64,000 nt of DNA, taken from assembly GCA_007713455.1 (NCBI GenBank), contig VMRT01000006.1, forward strand, positions 82,487 through 146,486, read 5' to 3'. Position 1 is the stretch's first letter; every line of letters begins with the position of its first letter. Below, piece by piece: positions 21,872 through 31,836 of the stretch. The DNA comes from Pseudomonas sp. Lineage in GTDB: Bacteria; Pseudomonadota; Gammaproteobacteria; Pseudomonadales; Pseudomonadaceae. The notes beneath the pieces are model-generated. The model had not been told where the DNA came from and made no database searches. It was given only the letters and a program-made list of their open reading frames with translations. The position numbers were made by a program, and so were the translations under genes.

Positions 21872-23020
21872 ATGAGCAGCACCTTCTTCATACCCGCAGT
21901 AAACATGATGGGCGCCGGAAGCCTTGATGAAGCGATGGTCGCCATCGCTAACTACGGCTTTCGCAAAGCGCTGATCGTCACCGATGTCGGACTGGCACGA
22001 GCAGGCGTCGCCGAAAAGGTCGCCGCGCTGCTGGCTGCCGCGGATATCCAATCGGTCGTATTCGACGGCGCACAACCGAACCCAACCGTCGGCAACGTCG
22101 AGAAGGGCCTGGCCCAGCTGCGCGACAGCGCCTGCGATTTCATCATTTCCCTCGGTGGCGGCTCGCCCCATGACTGCGCCAAGGGCATCGCCCTGTGCGC
22201 CACCAACGGCGGGAATATCGCCGACTACGAAGGCGTCGACCGCTCGGCCAAACCACAACTGCCGCTGGTGGCGATCAACACCACCGCCGGCACCGCCAGC
22301 GAGATGACTCGCTTCTGCATCATCACCGACGAAGCCCGCCACGTGAAAATGGCCATCGTCGACCGCAATGTCACGCCGCTGCTGTCGGTGAACGACCCGG
22401 CATTGATGGTCGCCATGCCCAAGGGGCTGACCGCCGCGACCGGCATGGACGCCCTCACCCACGCGATTGAAGCCTATGTCTCGACCGACGCCACGCCGAT
22501 CACCGATGCCTGCGCGCTCAAGGCCATCGAACTGATCTCGGCAAACCTGCGTACCGCCGTCGAGAACGGCAGCGACATGCCCGCCCGCGAAGCCATGGCC
22601 TATGCACAGTTTCTCGCCGGGATGGCGTTCAACAACGCCTCGCTGGGCTACGTCCACGCCATGGCTCACCAGCTCGGCGGCTTCTACGATCTGCCGCACG
22701 GCGTCTGCAACGCCGTACTGCTGCCTCACGTGGAGAGCTACAACGCCAGCGTCTGCCCCGAACGCCTGCGCGACGTTGCAACCGCGATGGGCGTGGAGAC
22801 CCGCGGACTTGACGCCGCGCAGGGTGCCGAAGCCGCACTCGTGGCAATCCGTACCCTGTCGCAGGCAATCGGCATTCCGGGCGGCCTGGCCGAGCTTGGC
22901 GCCAAGGCCGATGACATCCCGACGCTGGCCGCCAACGCCATGAACGATGCCTGCGGCCTGACCAACCCGCGCCGCGCCACGCAAGAGGAAATCGAAGCGA
23001 TCTTCCATAGCGCCCTCTGA
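21872..23020 (+). CDS. Iron-containing (type III) alcohol dehydrogenase
   Basis: 382 aa, the family's normal length. It has an NAD-binding [11 protein letters not shown] motif and metal-ligand region [11 protein letters not shown]...[20 protein letters not shown], which supplies the Asp and three His that bind iron. It is similar to YiaY/AdhB-type enzymes that oxidise short primary alcohols. It sits between mpl and the aldehyde dehydrogenase, where P. aeruginosa has the sigma-54 activator gene of the ethanolamine block. The pairing with the aldehyde dehydrogenase suggests alcohol-to-acid oxidation. No clear ribosome site precedes the ATG. Confidence 0.9.
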   Translation: MSSTFFIPAVNMMGAGSLDEAMVAIANYGFRKALIVTDVGLARAGVAEKVAALLAAADIQSVVFDGAQPNPTVGNVEKGLAQLRDSACDFIISLGGGSPHDCAKGIALCATNGGNIADYEGVDRSAKPQLPLVAINTTAGTASEMTRFCIITDEARHVKMAIVDRNVTPLLSVNDPALMVAMPKGLTAATGMDALTHAIEAYVSTDATPITDACALKAIELISANLRTAVENGSDMPAREAMAYAQFLAGMAFNNASLGYVHAMAHQLGGFYDLPHGVCNAVLLPHVESYNASVCPERLRDVATAMGVETRGLDAAQGAEAALVAIRTLSQAIGIPGGLAELGAKADDIPTLAANAMNDACGLTNPRRATQEEIEAIFHSAL

Positions 23021-23026
23021 CCCCCT

Positions 23027-23051
23027 GGGCCGGGGGCTTCTGCCCCGGCCC
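23027..23051. other. Strong GC hairpin between the alcohol and aldehyde dehydrogenase genes
   Basis: Arms GGGCCGGGGGC and GCCCCGGCCC around a TTCT loop, 6 bp after the alcohol dehydrogenase stop. No T-run follows, so it is not a typical intrinsic terminator. It could protect the upstream mRNA end or reduce read-through. Confidence 0.5.
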
Positions 23052-23173
23052 GACCGCGCGGCAGCGCTCGCTCTGCCGCCACGAAAGCGCCCCTGGCCAC
23101 CGCGACAGCATTCAAGTCGTGATCTACGCTTTATGCAGCGAATCTCCATCCAAGAACAAACCGGAGCCCCCCC

Positions 23174-24694
23174 ATGATCTACGCCCCTCCCGGCACCGAC
23201 GGTGCCCTCGTTACCCTCAAGACCCGCTACGGCAACTTCATCAATGGCGAGTTCGTCGAACCCGTCAACGGGCAGTATTTCACCAACCTGTCTCCGGTTA
23301 ACGGACAGCCGATTGCCGAGTTTCCGCGCTCCGACGCCGCCGACATCGAGAAGGCGCTGGACGCCGCCCATGCCGCTGCCGATGCCTGGGGCAAGACCAG
23401 CGTGCAGGCGCGCTCGCTGATCCTGTTGCAGATCGCCGACCGTATCGAGCAGAACCTGGAGATGCTCGCCGTCACTGAAACCTGGGACAACGGCAAGGCG
23501 GTGCGGGAAACGCTGAACGCCGATATCCCGCTGGCGGCTGACCACTTCCGTTACTTCGCCGGCTGCATCCGCGCCCAGGAGGGCACCGCAGCCGAGATCG
23601 ACGAGCACACCGCGGCCTATCACTTCCATGAGCCGCTGGGCGTGGTCGGGCAGATCATCCCGTGGAACTTCCCGATTCTGATGGCCGCCTGGAAACTCGC
23701 CCCGGCACTGGCGGCAGGCAACTGCGTGGTCCTGAAACCGGCCGAGCAGACCCCTCTAGGCATCGCAGTGCTGATGGAAGTCATCGGCGACTTGCTGCCC
23801 CCGGGCGTGCTCAACGTCGTGCAGGGCTACGGTCGTGAAGCCGGCGAGGCCCTGGCCTCGAGCAAGCGCATCGCCAAGATCGCTTTCACCGGCTCCACCC
23901 CGGTGGGCTCGCACATCATGAAGCGCGCCGCGGAAAGCATCATCCCGAGCACCGTAGAGCTGGGCGGCAAGAGCCCGAACATCTACTTCGAAGACATCAT
24001 GCAGGCCGAACCGACCTTCATCGAGAAGGCCGCCGAAGGCCTGGTGCTGGGCTTCTTCAACCAGGGCGAGGTGTGCACCTGCCCGTCGCGCGCGCTGGTG
24101 CAGGAATCCATCTACGCACCGTTCATGGAAGCGGTGATGAAGAAGGTCGCGCAGATCAAGCGCGGCGACCCGCTGGACACCGAGACCATGGTCGGCGCCC
24201 AGGCCAGCCAGCAGCAGTTCGACAAGATCATGTCCTACCTGGAGATCGCCAAGGGCGAAGGCGCGGAGGTGCTCACTGGCGGCGCAGCGGAGAAGCTCGA
24301 AGGCTCTCTCGCCACCGGCTATTACATCCAGCCGACCCTGCTCAAGGGCACCAACCAGATGCGTGTGTTCCAGGAAGAGATCTTCGGCCCGGTGATCGGC
24401 GTCACCACCTTCAAGGATGAAGCCGAAGCCCTGGCTATCGCCAACGACACCGAGTACGGCCTCGGCGCTGGCGTATGGACCCGCGACATCAACCGCGCCT
24501 ACCGCATGGGCCGGGCGATCAAGGCGGGCCGTGTCTGGACCAACTGCTACCACCTCTATCCGGCGCATGCCGCGTTCGGTGGCTACAAGAAGTCCGGCGT
24601 CGGTCGCGAAACCCACAAGATGATCCTCGACAGCTACCAGCAGACCAAGAACCTGCTGATCAGCTACGACATCAACCCGCTGGGCTTCTTCTGA
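23174..24694 (+). CDS. exaC: NAD+-dependent aldehyde dehydrogenase, ExaC type
   Basis: 506 aa. It oxidises acetaldehyde (from ethanolamine or ethanol) to acetate. The family elements are present: [32 protein letters not shown] (nucleotide fold), [13 protein letters not shown] with the general-base Glu, and the catalytic cysteine in [12 protein letters not shown] (about residue 301). It is followed by eat-eutB-eutC, as in P. aeruginosa, so its substrate here is probably the acetaldehyde released by EutBC and by the neighbouring alcohol dehydrogenase. GGAG precedes the ATG. Confidence 0.93.
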   Translation: MIYAPPGTDGALVTLKTRYGNFINGEFVEPVNGQYFTNLSPVNGQPIAEFPRSDAADIEKALDAAHAAADAWGKTSVQARSLILLQIADRIEQNLEMLAVTETWDNGKAVRETLNADIPLAADHFRYFAGCIRAQEGTAAEIDEHTAAYHFHEPLGVVGQIIPWNFPILMAAWKLAPALAAGNCVVLKPAEQTPLGIAVLMEVIGDLLPPGVLNVVQGYGREAGEALASSKRIAKIAFTGSTPVGSHIMKRAAESIIPSTVELGGKSPNIYFEDIMQAEPTFIEKAAEGLVLGFFNQGEVCTCPSRALVQESIYAPFMEAVMKKVAQIKRGDPLDTETMVGAQASQQQFDKIMSYLEIAKGEGAEVLTGGAAEKLEGSLATGYYIQPTLLKGTNQMRVFQEEIFGPVIGVTTFKDEAEALAIANDTEYGLGAGVWTRDINRAYRMGRAIKAGRVWTNCYHLYPAHAAFGGYKKSGVGRETHKMILDSYQQTKNLLISYDINPLGFF

Positions 24695-24836
24695 TAGATC
24701 AGCGCGGGTGGCACACGCCGCCCGCGCCTTGAACAAGACACCTGCCGGGCTCCGCCGTGGTGCTGCGGAGCACGCAAAAGGTGCGTTCCTGCCGAACTTG
24801 GCTGACAAAACACCGCAAATATCGCATTTCCGGCGT

Positions 24837-24853
24837 GGGGCATGACGCTTGCT
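24837..24853 (+). promoter_or_regulatory. Sigma-54 (-24/-12) promoter of eat-eutBC
   Basis: GG at 24839-24840 and GC at 24851-24852 are separated by exactly 10 bp in the sequence GGGGCATGACGCTTGCT, close to the TGGCACG-N4-TTGCW consensus. The predicted start is about 24864, giving a leader of about 28 nt with AGAGGA before the eat ATG. It agrees with the known sigma-54/EatR control of this operon in P. aeruginosa. Confidence 0.7.
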
Positions 24854-24891
24854 AGGGAGAGACCTGCCAACCTATCCAAGAGGATTTCCCC

Positions 24892-26340
24892 ATGGCCCTC
24901 GAACACAGCCGTTCAACGCCACCGCACCATGCAATCGATTTCGAAACCGTTGGCAGTATCTATTTCCAGGAACGCGAACTGAAGAAAGGCGCCGCCGGCT
25001 GGGTGCTGCTGGTCGGTCTCGGCGTCGCCTACGTGATCTCCGGCGACTATGCCGGCTGGAACTTCGGGCTCGCCCAGGGCGGTTGGGGTGGCTTGTTCAT
25101 CGCCACGTTGCTGATGGCGACCATGTACCTGTGCATGTGCTTCTCGCTGGCCGAGCTGTCATCGATGGTACCCACGGCTGGTGGCGGCTACGGCTTCGCA
25201 CGCACCGCGTTCGGCCCACTGGGTGGCTTTCTTACCGGCACGGCGATCCTCATCGAGTACGCCATCGCGCCGGCGGCCATCGCCGTGTTCATCGGCGCCT
25301 ATTGCGAATCGCTGTTCGGCATCGGCGGCTGGCTGATCTATCTCGCCTTCTACATCATCTTTATCGGCATCCATATCTTCGGCGTCGGCGAGGCGCTGAA
25401 ACTGATGTTCATCATCACCGCCGTCGCCGCCCTGGCGCTGGCCGTGTTCATCGTCGCGATGGTGCCGCACTTCTCGGTGGACAAGCTGCTCGATATCGCA
25501 CCGACCACCGCTGCCGGTGCCAGCAACTTCTTGCCCTACGGCTACGTCGGCATCTGGGCGGCGATTCCCTATGCCATCTGGTTCTTCCTCGCTGTGGAAG
25601 GTGTACCGCTGGCCGCCGAGGAAACCAAGAATCCGCAGCGCGACATGCCGCGTGGATTGATCGGCGCCATGCTGATTCTGGTCGCCTTTGCTGGCCTGAT
25701 CTTGCTGGTCGGCCCGGGCGGAGCCGGCTCCAGCACGCTGGTGGCGTCCGGCAATCCGCTGGTGGAAGCGCTGACCACCGCCTACGGTTCGTCCACCTGG
25801 ATGAGCGGCTTCGTCAATCTGGTCGGCCTGGCCGGGCTGATCGCCAGCTTCTTCTCGATCATTTATGCCTATTCGCGGCAGATCTTCGCGCTGTCACGGG
25901 CCGGCTATCTGCCGCGCAAGCTGTCGCTGACCAACAAGAACAAGGCGCCGGTGCTGGCCCTGGTGATCCCCGGAGTGATCGGTTTCCTGCTGTCGCTGAC
26001 CGGCCAGGGCGACCTGCTGATCCTCGTCGCGGTGTTCGGCGCAACCATCTCCTACGTCTTGATGATGGCCTCACACATCGTGCTGCGCCTGCGCCGGCCG
26101 GATCTGCATCGCCCGTACAAGACGCCCGGTGGCATCGTCACCTCGGGCGTGGCGCTGGTGCTGGCCTGCATCGCGGTCATCGCGGGCTTCCTGGTCGACC
26201 CGCGGGTGGTGATCGGCGCCGCGATCATCTACGGGATCTTCATCGCCTACTTTGCGATCTACAGTCGACATCATCTGGTGGCCGGCACGCCGGAAGAGGA
26301 GTTCGCGGCGATCGAGAAAGCCGAAGCTTCACTGCACTAA
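24892..26340 (+). CDS. eat: Ethanolamine permease
   Basis: 482 aa APC-superfamily transporter with about 12 hydrophobic segments starting near residue 37. The N-terminal tail (HAIDFETVGSIYFQERELKKGAAGW region) is typical of the Eat family. It brings ethanolamine into the cell for EutBC. It lies 15 bp before eutB, in the same transcript, behind the sigma-54-type promoter. It ends in a short polar tail with EEEFAAIEKAEAS. Confidence 0.94.
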   Translation: MALEHSRSTPPHHAIDFETVGSIYFQERELKKGAAGWVLLVGLGVAYVISGDYAGWNFGLAQGGWGGLFIATLLMATMYLCMCFSLAELSSMVPTAGGGYGFARTAFGPLGGFLTGTAILIEYAIAPAAIAVFIGAYCESLFGIGGWLIYLAFYIIFIGIHIFGVGEALKLMFIITAVAALALAVFIVAMVPHFSVDKLLDIAPTTAAGASNFLPYGYVGIWAAIPYAIWFFLAVEGVPLAAEETKNPQRDMPRGLIGAMLILVAFAGLILLVGPGGAGSSTLVASGNPLVEALTTAYGSSTWMSGFVNLVGLAGLIASFFSIIYAYSRQIFALSRAGYLPRKLSLTNKNKAPVLALVIPGVIGFLLSLTGQGDLLILVAVFGATISYVLMMASHIVLRLRRPDLHRPYKTPGGIVTSGVALVLACIAVIAGFLVDPRVVIGAAIIYGIFIAYFAIYSRHHLVAGTPEEEFAAIEKAEASLH

Positions 26341-26355
26341 AGGAAGGAGGCTGAC

Positions 26356-27747
26356 ATGGCGTACTCGCACAGCGTGGGCGGCACCACCTGGCGCTTCGAC
26401 GACCTGCGCGAGGTGATGGCCAAGGCCAGCCCGGCGCGCTCCGGCGACCTGCTCGCCGGGGTCGCGGCGGGCAGCGACGCCGAACGCGTGGCGGCGCAGA
26501 TGTGCCTGGCCCAGGTGCCGCTCAAGCGTTTTCCCGAGGAAGCACTGATTCCCTACGAAAGCGATGAAGTGACCCGCCTGATCATCGACAGCCATGACGC
26601 CGCTGCCTTCGCCCCGGTCAGCCACCTGACCGTGGGCGATTTTCGCAACTGGCTGCTCGGCGAGGAGGCGGACGAGTCGTCACTAAAAGCTCTGGCACCG
26701 GGCCTGACGCCAGAGATGGTCGCGGCGGTATCGAAGATCATGCGCGTGCAGGACCTGATCCTGGTCGCGCAGAAGGTCCGCGTTGTCACCCGCTTTCGCA
26801 ACAGCATCGGCCTGGCCGGACGCATGTCCACCCGGCTGCAGCCCAATCACCCGACCGACGACGGTGCGGGCATCGCTGCGAGCATCCTCGACGGCCTGCT
26901 CTACGGCAACGGCGATGCGGTGATCGGCATCAACCCGGCCACCGACAGCACCGCCGGCATCTGCGAGCTGCTGAAGATGCTCGATGCGGTGATCGGCCGC
27001 TACGAGATTCCGACCCAGGCCTGCATCCTCACCCACGTCACCACCTCCATCGAGGCGATCAATCGCGGCGCGCCGCTGGATCTGGTGTTCCAGTCCATCG
27101 CCGGCACCGAGGCGGCCAACGCCAGCTTCGGCATCAGCCTGGCGACGCTGCAGGAAGGCTACGAGGCCGGGCTGTCGCAGAAGCGCGGCACCCTCGGCGA
27201 CAACCTCATGTACTTCGAGACCGGCCAGGGCAGCGCGCTGTCGGCCAACGCGCACCACGGCGTCGATCAGCAGACCTGCGAAGCCCGCGCCTACGCCGTC
27301 GCGCGCCGCTACAAACCGCTGCTGGTGAACACCGTGGTCGGCTTTATCGGCCCGGAGTACCTCTACAACGGCAAGCAGATCATCCGCGCCGGGCTGGAGG
27401 ACCACTTCTGCGGCAAGCTGCTCGGCGTGCCCATGGGTTGCGACATCTGCTACACCAACCACGCCGAAGCCGACCAGGACGACATGGACATGCTGCTGAC
27501 CCTGCTCGGCACAGCGGGCATCAACTTCATCATGGGCATCCCGGGCTCGGACGACGTGATGCTCAACTACCAGACCACCTCCTTCCACGACGCGCTCTAC
27601 GTGCGCCAGGTGCTGGGCCTCAGGCCCGCGCCAGAGTTCGAGGAGTGGCTGGCGAAGATGCAGATCCTCCGGCAGGACGGCAACCGCCTGCAGCTCGGCC
27701 GCGAGCTGCCCGAGCCGTTCCGCAGGGCGCTGGAGAAAATGGCATGA
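26356..27747 (+). CDS. eutB: Ethanolamine ammonia-lyase large subunit EutB
   Basis: 463 aa, the normal length. EutB is the TIM-barrel catalytic subunit of the adenosylcobalamin enzyme that splits ethanolamine into acetaldehyde and ammonia. The family segments RMSTRLQPNHPTDDGAGI, GDAVIGINPATDS, FETGQGSALSANAHHG and MGCDICYTNHAEADQDDMD are intact. AAGGAGG precedes the ATG. No eut microcompartment genes or reactivase EutA are nearby, as is usual in Pseudomonas. Confidence 0.97.
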   Translation: MAYSHSVGGTTWRFDDLREVMAKASPARSGDLLAGVAAGSDAERVAAQMCLAQVPLKRFPEEALIPYESDEVTRLIIDSHDAAAFAPVSHLTVGDFRNWLLGEEADESSLKALAPGLTPEMVAAVSKIMRVQDLILVAQKVRVVTRFRNSIGLAGRMSTRLQPNHPTDDGAGIAASILDGLLYGNGDAVIGINPATDSTAGICELLKMLDAVIGRYEIPTQACILTHVTTSIEAINRGAPLDLVFQSIAGTEAANASFGISLATLQEGYEAGLSQKRGTLGDNLMYFETGQGSALSANAHHGVDQQTCEARAYAVARRYKPLLVNTVVGFIGPEYLYNGKQIIRAGLEDHFCGKLLGVPMGCDICYTNHAEADQDDMDMLLTLLGTAGINFIMGIPGSDDVMLNYQTTSFHDALYVRQVLGLRPAPEFEEWLAKMQILRQDGNRLQLGRELPEPFRRALEKMA

Positions 27748-27758
27748 AGCCGCTCTTT

Positions 27759-27830
27759 CTACCTCGGCCATGCTCAGGTGGAAAACGCTGCGCTCTTCTT
27801 CACGCGTCTGACCGTCACGCTCCGAGGTAG
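27759..27830. repeat. Long inverted repeat with a REP-like half unit in the eutB-eutC spacer
   Basis: CTACCTCGG (27759-27767) is the exact complement of CCGAGGTAG (27822-27830). Between them lies GGTGGAAAACGC (from 27778), which matches the left arm of the REP-like unit at 20278, with a degenerate right arm. The right arm of the outer repeat contains the GAGG used as the eutC ribosome site, so folding could affect eutC translation. Confidence 0.5.
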
Positions 27831-27832
27831 CC

Positions 27833-28627
27833 ATGCCCGATCGATCCCCCGCAATAGAGAATCCCTGGCAGCACCTGCGCCAGCTGACCCCGGCACGCAT
27901 CGCCCTTGGCCGGGCTGGTGTCAGCCTGCCCACCGACGCGCAGCTGGATTTCCAGTTCGCCCACGCCCAGGCGCGCGATGCCGTGCATCTGCCGCTGGAT
28001 TGCGAAGCGCTGGCTGGCGAACTGGAGAAACATGAACTTGGCTGCCTGCACCTGCGCAGCGCCGCTTCAGACCGACAGATCTATCTGCAGCGTCCCGACC
28101 TCGGCCGGCGGCTCGACGACGCCAGCGCCGCTACGCTCGAGGAGCACGCTGGCGAGGGATGCGACCTGGCTCTGGTAATCGCCGACGGTCTCTCGGCCCT
28201 GGCCGTGCAGCGCCATGCGGCGCCGATGGCCTTGAAGATTGCCGAACAAGCTCGCGCCGAAGGCTGGGCGCTCGGGCCAATCACCCTGGTCGAACAGGGC
28301 CGCGTCGCGATTGCCGACGAAATCGGCCAGCGGCTGAAGGCGCGCATGGTGGTCATTCTGCTCGGCGAACGCCCAGGGCTCAGTTCGCCGGACAGCCTGG
28401 GCCTGTACTTCACCTGGGCGCCGCAGGTCGGCCGGCACGATGCGCAACGCAACTGCATTTCCAACATTCGCCCCGAGGGTCTGAGCTACAACCTCGCCGC
28501 GCACCGCCTGCTCTATCTGATGCGCGAAGCCAGCCGCCGGCAGCTCTCCGGCGTACAGCTCAAGGACGAAGCGGAAGTACCGGCGCTCGAAGGCGAACCT
28601 CGCGCCGGCAACTTTCTGCTCGGCTGA
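27833..28627 (+). CDS. eutC: Ethanolamine ammonia-lyase small subunit EutC
   Basis: 264 aa. EutC completes the B12-binding site of the EutB6C6 complex. The family motifs are present: [53 protein letters not shown] and [14 protein letters not shown]. It lies 85 bp after eutB; the spacer holds an inverted repeat that includes its ribosome site GAGG. It is convergent with the phoD-like gene, 6 bp away. Confidence 0.96.
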   Translation: MPDRSPAIENPWQHLRQLTPARIALGRAGVSLPTDAQLDFQFAHAQARDAVHLPLDCEALAGELEKHELGCLHLRSAASDRQIYLQRPDLGRRLDDASAATLEEHAGEGCDLALVIADGLSALAVQRHAAPMALKIAEQARAEGWALGPITLVEQGRVAIADEIGQRLKARMVVILLGERPGLSSPDSLGLYFTWAPQVGRHDAQRNCISNIRPEGLSYNLAAHRLLYLMREASRRQLSGVQLKDEAEVPALEGEPRAGNFLLG

Positions 28628-28637
28628 GCCGGCTCAG
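28624..28637. other. Perfect 14-bp palindrome spanning two convergent stop codons
   Basis: CTGAGCCGGCTCAG. It contains the TGA of eutC (28625-28627) and, on the other strand, the TGA of the phosphatase gene (28634-28636). It may serve as a minimal shared 3' end for the two convergent transcripts; there is no T-run on either side. Confidence 0.6.
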
Positions 28638-30187
28638 GCCGGCTGCCAGGGCTCAAGCGTCTGGCTGTAGACCACCGTGCCGTCGATGTCGCGCAGGCTC
28701 ACGCCCAGCGCACCGCTCTGCGCGTCGATCTCCACCTCGCCGAAGAACTGGAAGCCCGCCCGCGGCGAGCTGTTCGCCGTCGGCGGCGCCTTCTGGAACA
28801 CCACTTCCGGGCCGAAGGTGCCGTCCAGCGGATTCGGCCCGAAGCTGCCGGCGTTCAAGGGACCTGCGACAAACTCCCAGAACGGTTCGAAACGCTGATA
28901 GGCGGCGCGATTAGGGTGATAGTGGTGCGCCGCGCAGTAGTGCACATCCGCGGTCAGCCAGACGGTGTTGCACACCCGCGCGCGCTGGATGAAGGTCAGC
29001 AGGTCGGCGATCTCCAGCTCGCGGCCCAACGCCTCGCCGTCGTTGCCATTGGCGATCGCCTCCCAGCGCGGACCGTCCGGTACGTGCAGGCCAATGGGCA
29101 TGTCGGCGGCGATCACTTTCCAGGTCGCGCGCGAGGCTCGCAGCTCGCGCTTGAGCCAGCGCAGCTGCTCGCGGCCGAGAAACGCCGTGTCGGCGCCCTG
29201 CTCCGCCTGCAGGTTGTGGGTGTTGGGCCCGCGATAGCTGCGCATGTCCAGCACGAACACATCCAGCAGCGGCCCGTAGCTGACCTTGCGGTAGATGCGC
29301 CCGAGCCTGTCGCCGCGGGCCATGCGCATCGGTGCGTATTCCAGGTAGGCCTGGCGCGCACGGCGGACCAGAGTGTCGATGTCGCGCACCTGCTGGTAGC
29401 GGTCGTCCAGCTCCTTGCTCGGCGACCAGTTGTTGGTCACCTCGTGATCGTCCCACTGCCAGATTTGCGGTACCTCGGCGTTGAAGGCTCGCAGGTTCTC
29501 GTCCAGCAGGTTGTAGCGGTAGTTGCCGCGAAACTCGTGCAGCGTCTCGGCAACCTTGCTCTTCTCCACGGTGACCAGGTTGCGCCAGACGCTGCCGTCC
29601 TCGGCGGTCACTTCGGCGGGAATCGGCCCGTCGGCATAGATCACGTCGCCGCTGTGCAGGAAGAAGTCCGGCCGCCGGATGCGCATGCTTTCGTAGATGC
29701 GCATGCCGCCGAAGTCCGGGTTGATGCCATAGCCCTGGCCGCAGGTATCGCCACCCCAGACGAAACGGATATTGCGCGGGCGCGTCGGTGCGTTGCGCAG
29801 GTGGCCGAACCAGGGCTCGCTGAGCACGCCGCTGCGGGCGTCCTCGAAGCGCGCGCGGTAGAAGATCGACTGATCCGCCGGCAGCCCACGCAGATCGACG
29901 CGGGCGGTGAAGTCCTGACCGGCATCGGTGATGGAAGACAACATGCGCCGCGGATTGCCGAAACGGCTGCGTGTATCCCACTCGACGATCAACCGGCCAG
30001 GGCGGTCGCAGCGGCTCCAGATCAGCGCGCGGCCGTCCGTGACGTCGCCGGACTGCACGCCGTCGAGCATCTGCGGGCGCTCGCGCGGCGCGGCGATGAT
30101 GGCGGGCGCAATGCCCAGGGCCGGCAGGGCGATGCCGGCGCCGATGCCCTGCAGCAGTTGGCGGCGTTTCTGATCCGGTGCGGTCAT
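28634..30187 (-). CDS. phoD: Alkaline phosphatase D family protein, Tat-exported
   Basis: 517 aa. The N-terminus has a twin-arginine signal (KRRQLLQG followed by a hydrophobic stretch), then a short PhoD N-terminal domain (about residues 40-130) and the metallophosphatase core with WGGDTCGQGYG, HSGDVIYADG, WDDHEVTNNW and TADVHYCAAHHY, which supply the metal ligands. Such enzymes are periplasmic phosphodi-/monoesterases that need Ca and Fe. AGGAG lies 8 nt before the ATG at 30187. A Pho box was not found by eye. Confidence 0.88.
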   Translation of the reverse strand: MTAPDQKRRQLLQGIGAGIALPALGIAPAIIAAPRERPQMLDGVQSGDVTDGRALIWSRCDRPGRLIVEWDTRSRFGNPRRMLSSITDAGQDFTARVDLRGLPADQSIFYRARFEDARSGVLSEPWFGHLRNAPTRPRNIRFVWGGDTCGQGYGINPDFGGMRIYESMRIRRPDFFLHSGDVIYADGPIPAEVTAEDGSVWRNLVTVEKSKVAETLHEFRGNYRYNLLDENLRAFNAEVPQIWQWDDHEVTNNWSPSKELDDRYQQVRDIDTLVRRARQAYLEYAPMRMARGDRLGRIYRKVSYGPLLDVFVLDMRSYRGPNTHNLQAEQGADTAFLGREQLRWLKRELRASRATWKVIAADMPIGLHVPDGPRWEAIANGNDGEALGRELEIADLLTFIQRARVCNTVWLTADVHYCAAHHYHPNRAAYQRFEPFWEFVAGPLNAGSFGPNPLDGTFGPEVVFQKAPPTANSSPRAGFQFFGEVEIDAQSGALGVSLRDIDGTVVYSQTLEPWQPA

Positions 30188-30335
30188 CTCGGGGTCTCCT
30201 TGCGAGTGAGTGGTTCTCCTGATGTAGCCGCCCCGCTTGACAGTCCCGTGACGCACCGACCGACGGCACTTCACTGCTTGTCGCATCCCGCAGCCACGCT
30301 TAATGTGGGCGCCCACTTCGCTGGAGCCTCCGCCC

Positions 30336-31148
30336 ATGTGGTCCTTCCGCGCCTGGCAGCGCAAACGCATCCTTGCCCGCAATCCGGTCGCGCCTGAGCT
30401 GTGGCAGCAGGTGCTCGACAGCCTGCCGATACTCGATGGCTTGAGCGGGGACGAGTTGAGCCGTCTGCGTGAGCGCGCCGTGCTGTTTCTGCACGACAAG
30501 CGCCTGACGCCGCTGGCAGGGGTCGAACTACAAGCCGAGGATCGCCTGCGCCTGGCGCTGCAGGCGCAATTGCCGCTGCTGCACCTGGCCGATCTTGGCT
30601 GGTATCGCGGCTTTCACGAGATCGTGATCTACCCCGACGACTTCCTCAGCCCGCAGAAGCATCGCGACGCCGCCGGCGTCGAGCATGAATGGGACGCCGA
30701 GCACAGCGGCGAAGCCTGGTTGCAGGGCCCGGTGATCCTGGCCTGGCCTGGCGTGCAGCAGAGTGGCGGCTGGGAGGCCTACAACCTGGTGATCCACGAG
30801 CTGGCGCATAAGCTGGACATGCTCAACGGCGACGCCAACGGCCTGCCGCCGCTGCACCGGCAGATGCGCATCGACGCCTGGGCCAGCGCCATGCAGCGCG
30901 CCTACGACCAGCTCGACCGCATGCTCGACGCCAACCAGGATGCCGAGACGCCGATCGACCCCTACGCCGCCGAGAACCCGGCAGAGTTCTTCGCCGTTAC
31001 CAGCGAGTACTTCTTCAGCGCACCGGACGTGCTGCATCGGGCTTTTCCCGAGGTCTACGCGCAGCTGGCGGACTTCTATCGGCAGGACCCGCTGGCGCGC
31101 TTGCAACGCCTGCAGGCCGAACATCCCGATTACCGGGAACCTGCGTAG
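30336..31148 (+). CDS. mtfA: MtfA family zinc metallopeptidase
   Basis: 270 aa. It carries the zinc motif HELAHKLD (about residue 160) and the downstream Glu ligand region [15 protein letters not shown], as in MtfA (Mlc titration factor A / DUF980). In E. coli MtfA binds the repressor Mlc and is an aminopeptidase; pseudomonads lack that sugar system, so the role here is open. GGAG precedes the ATG at 30336; an in-frame ATG 33 nt upstream is less likely. It is divergent from phoD. Confidence 0.88.
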   Translation: MWSFRAWQRKRILARNPVAPELWQQVLDSLPILDGLSGDELSRLRERAVLFLHDKRLTPLAGVELQAEDRLRLALQAQLPLLHLADLGWYRGFHEIVIYPDDFLSPQKHRDAAGVEHEWDAEHSGEAWLQGPVILAWPGVQQSGGWEAYNLVIHELAHKLDMLNGDANGLPPLHRQMRIDAWASAMQRAYDQLDRMLDANQDAETPIDPYAAENPAEFFAVTSEYFFSAPDVLHRAFPEVYAQLADFYRQDPLARLQRLQAEHPDYREPA

Positions 31149-31254
31149 GCCGGGCGCGTCGAAGCCGGCGTGCATTGCACGCGACATTGCGCCTATAATC
31201 GCGCCCACTTTTTCCGCCCCCAGGCCGCGCTGGCCGATCAGGAGCCCATCGTTC

Positions 31255-31782
31255 ATGAGCTACAGCAAAGTCCCGGCTGGCAAAGACCTGCCGAACGACA
31301 TCTACGTCGCCATCGAGATCCCGGCCAACCACGCGCCGATCAAGTACGAAATCGATCACGACACCGACTGCCTGTTCGTCGACCGCTTCATGGCCACCCC
31401 GATGTTCTATCCGGCCAACTACGGCTTCATTCCGCACACCCTGGCCGATGACGGTGACCCCCTCGACGTGCTGGTCGTGACCCCCTATCCGGTTGCCCCG
31501 GGTTCGGTCATCCGCTGCCGTCCGGTCGGCGTACTGAACATGACCGACGAAGCCGGCGGCGACGCCAAGCTGATCGCCGTTCCGCACGACAAGCTGACCC
31601 AGCTGTACGTGGACGTGAAGGAATACACCGATCTGCCGCCGCTGCTGATCGAGCAGATCAAGCACTTCTTCGAGAACTACAAGGATCTCGAGAAGGGCAA
31701 GTGGGTCAAGGTCGAAGGCTGGGAAGGCGCCGACGCCGCCCGCGCCGCCATCATCAAAGCTGCCGAGGCTTACCAGAAGTAA
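31255..31782 (+). CDS. ppa: Inorganic pyrophosphatase
   Basis: 175 aa family I soluble enzyme that hydrolyses pyrophosphate to phosphate. The metal-binding motif [10 protein letters not shown] is intact, and [15 protein letters not shown] and YPANYGFIP are present. A TATAAT -10 element lies at 31194-31199 with only a weak -35, and AGGAG precedes the ATG. A strong terminator follows. It is monocistronic. Confidence 0.97.
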   Translation: MSYSKVPAGKDLPNDIYVAIEIPANHAPIKYEIDHDTDCLFVDRFMATPMFYPANYGFIPHTLADDGDPLDVLVVTPYPVAPGSVIRCRPVGVLNMTDEAGGDAKLIAVPHDKLTQLYVDVKEYTDLPPLLIEQIKHFFENYKDLEKGKWVKVEGWEGADAARAAIIKAAEAYQK

Positions 31783-31800
31783 GTCGAAGCACTGAAGAAA

Positions 31801-31826
31801 AGCCGGCCACAAGCCGGCTTTTTTAT
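31801..31826 (+). terminator. Rho-independent terminator of ppa
   Basis: Stem AGCCGGC/GCCGGCT with a 5-nt loop, followed by TTTTTTATT, 18 bp after the ppa stop. It separates ppa from the convergent diguanylate cyclase gene. Confidence 0.92.
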
Positions 31827-31836
31827 TGCCCGCGAT

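Noticed and set aside
21815..23629. 604-codon minus-strand frame opposite the alcohol and aldehyde dehydrogenase genes
   Set aside because: It covers two well-recognised genes in antisense and their spacer, with low-complexity sequence and no known motif.
24849..26354. Long overlapping frame over the ethanolamine permease
   Set aside because: The composition (Arg/Gly/His-rich, no membrane segments) is typical of an out-of-frame reading of GC-rich DNA. The permease frame has clear transporter segments.
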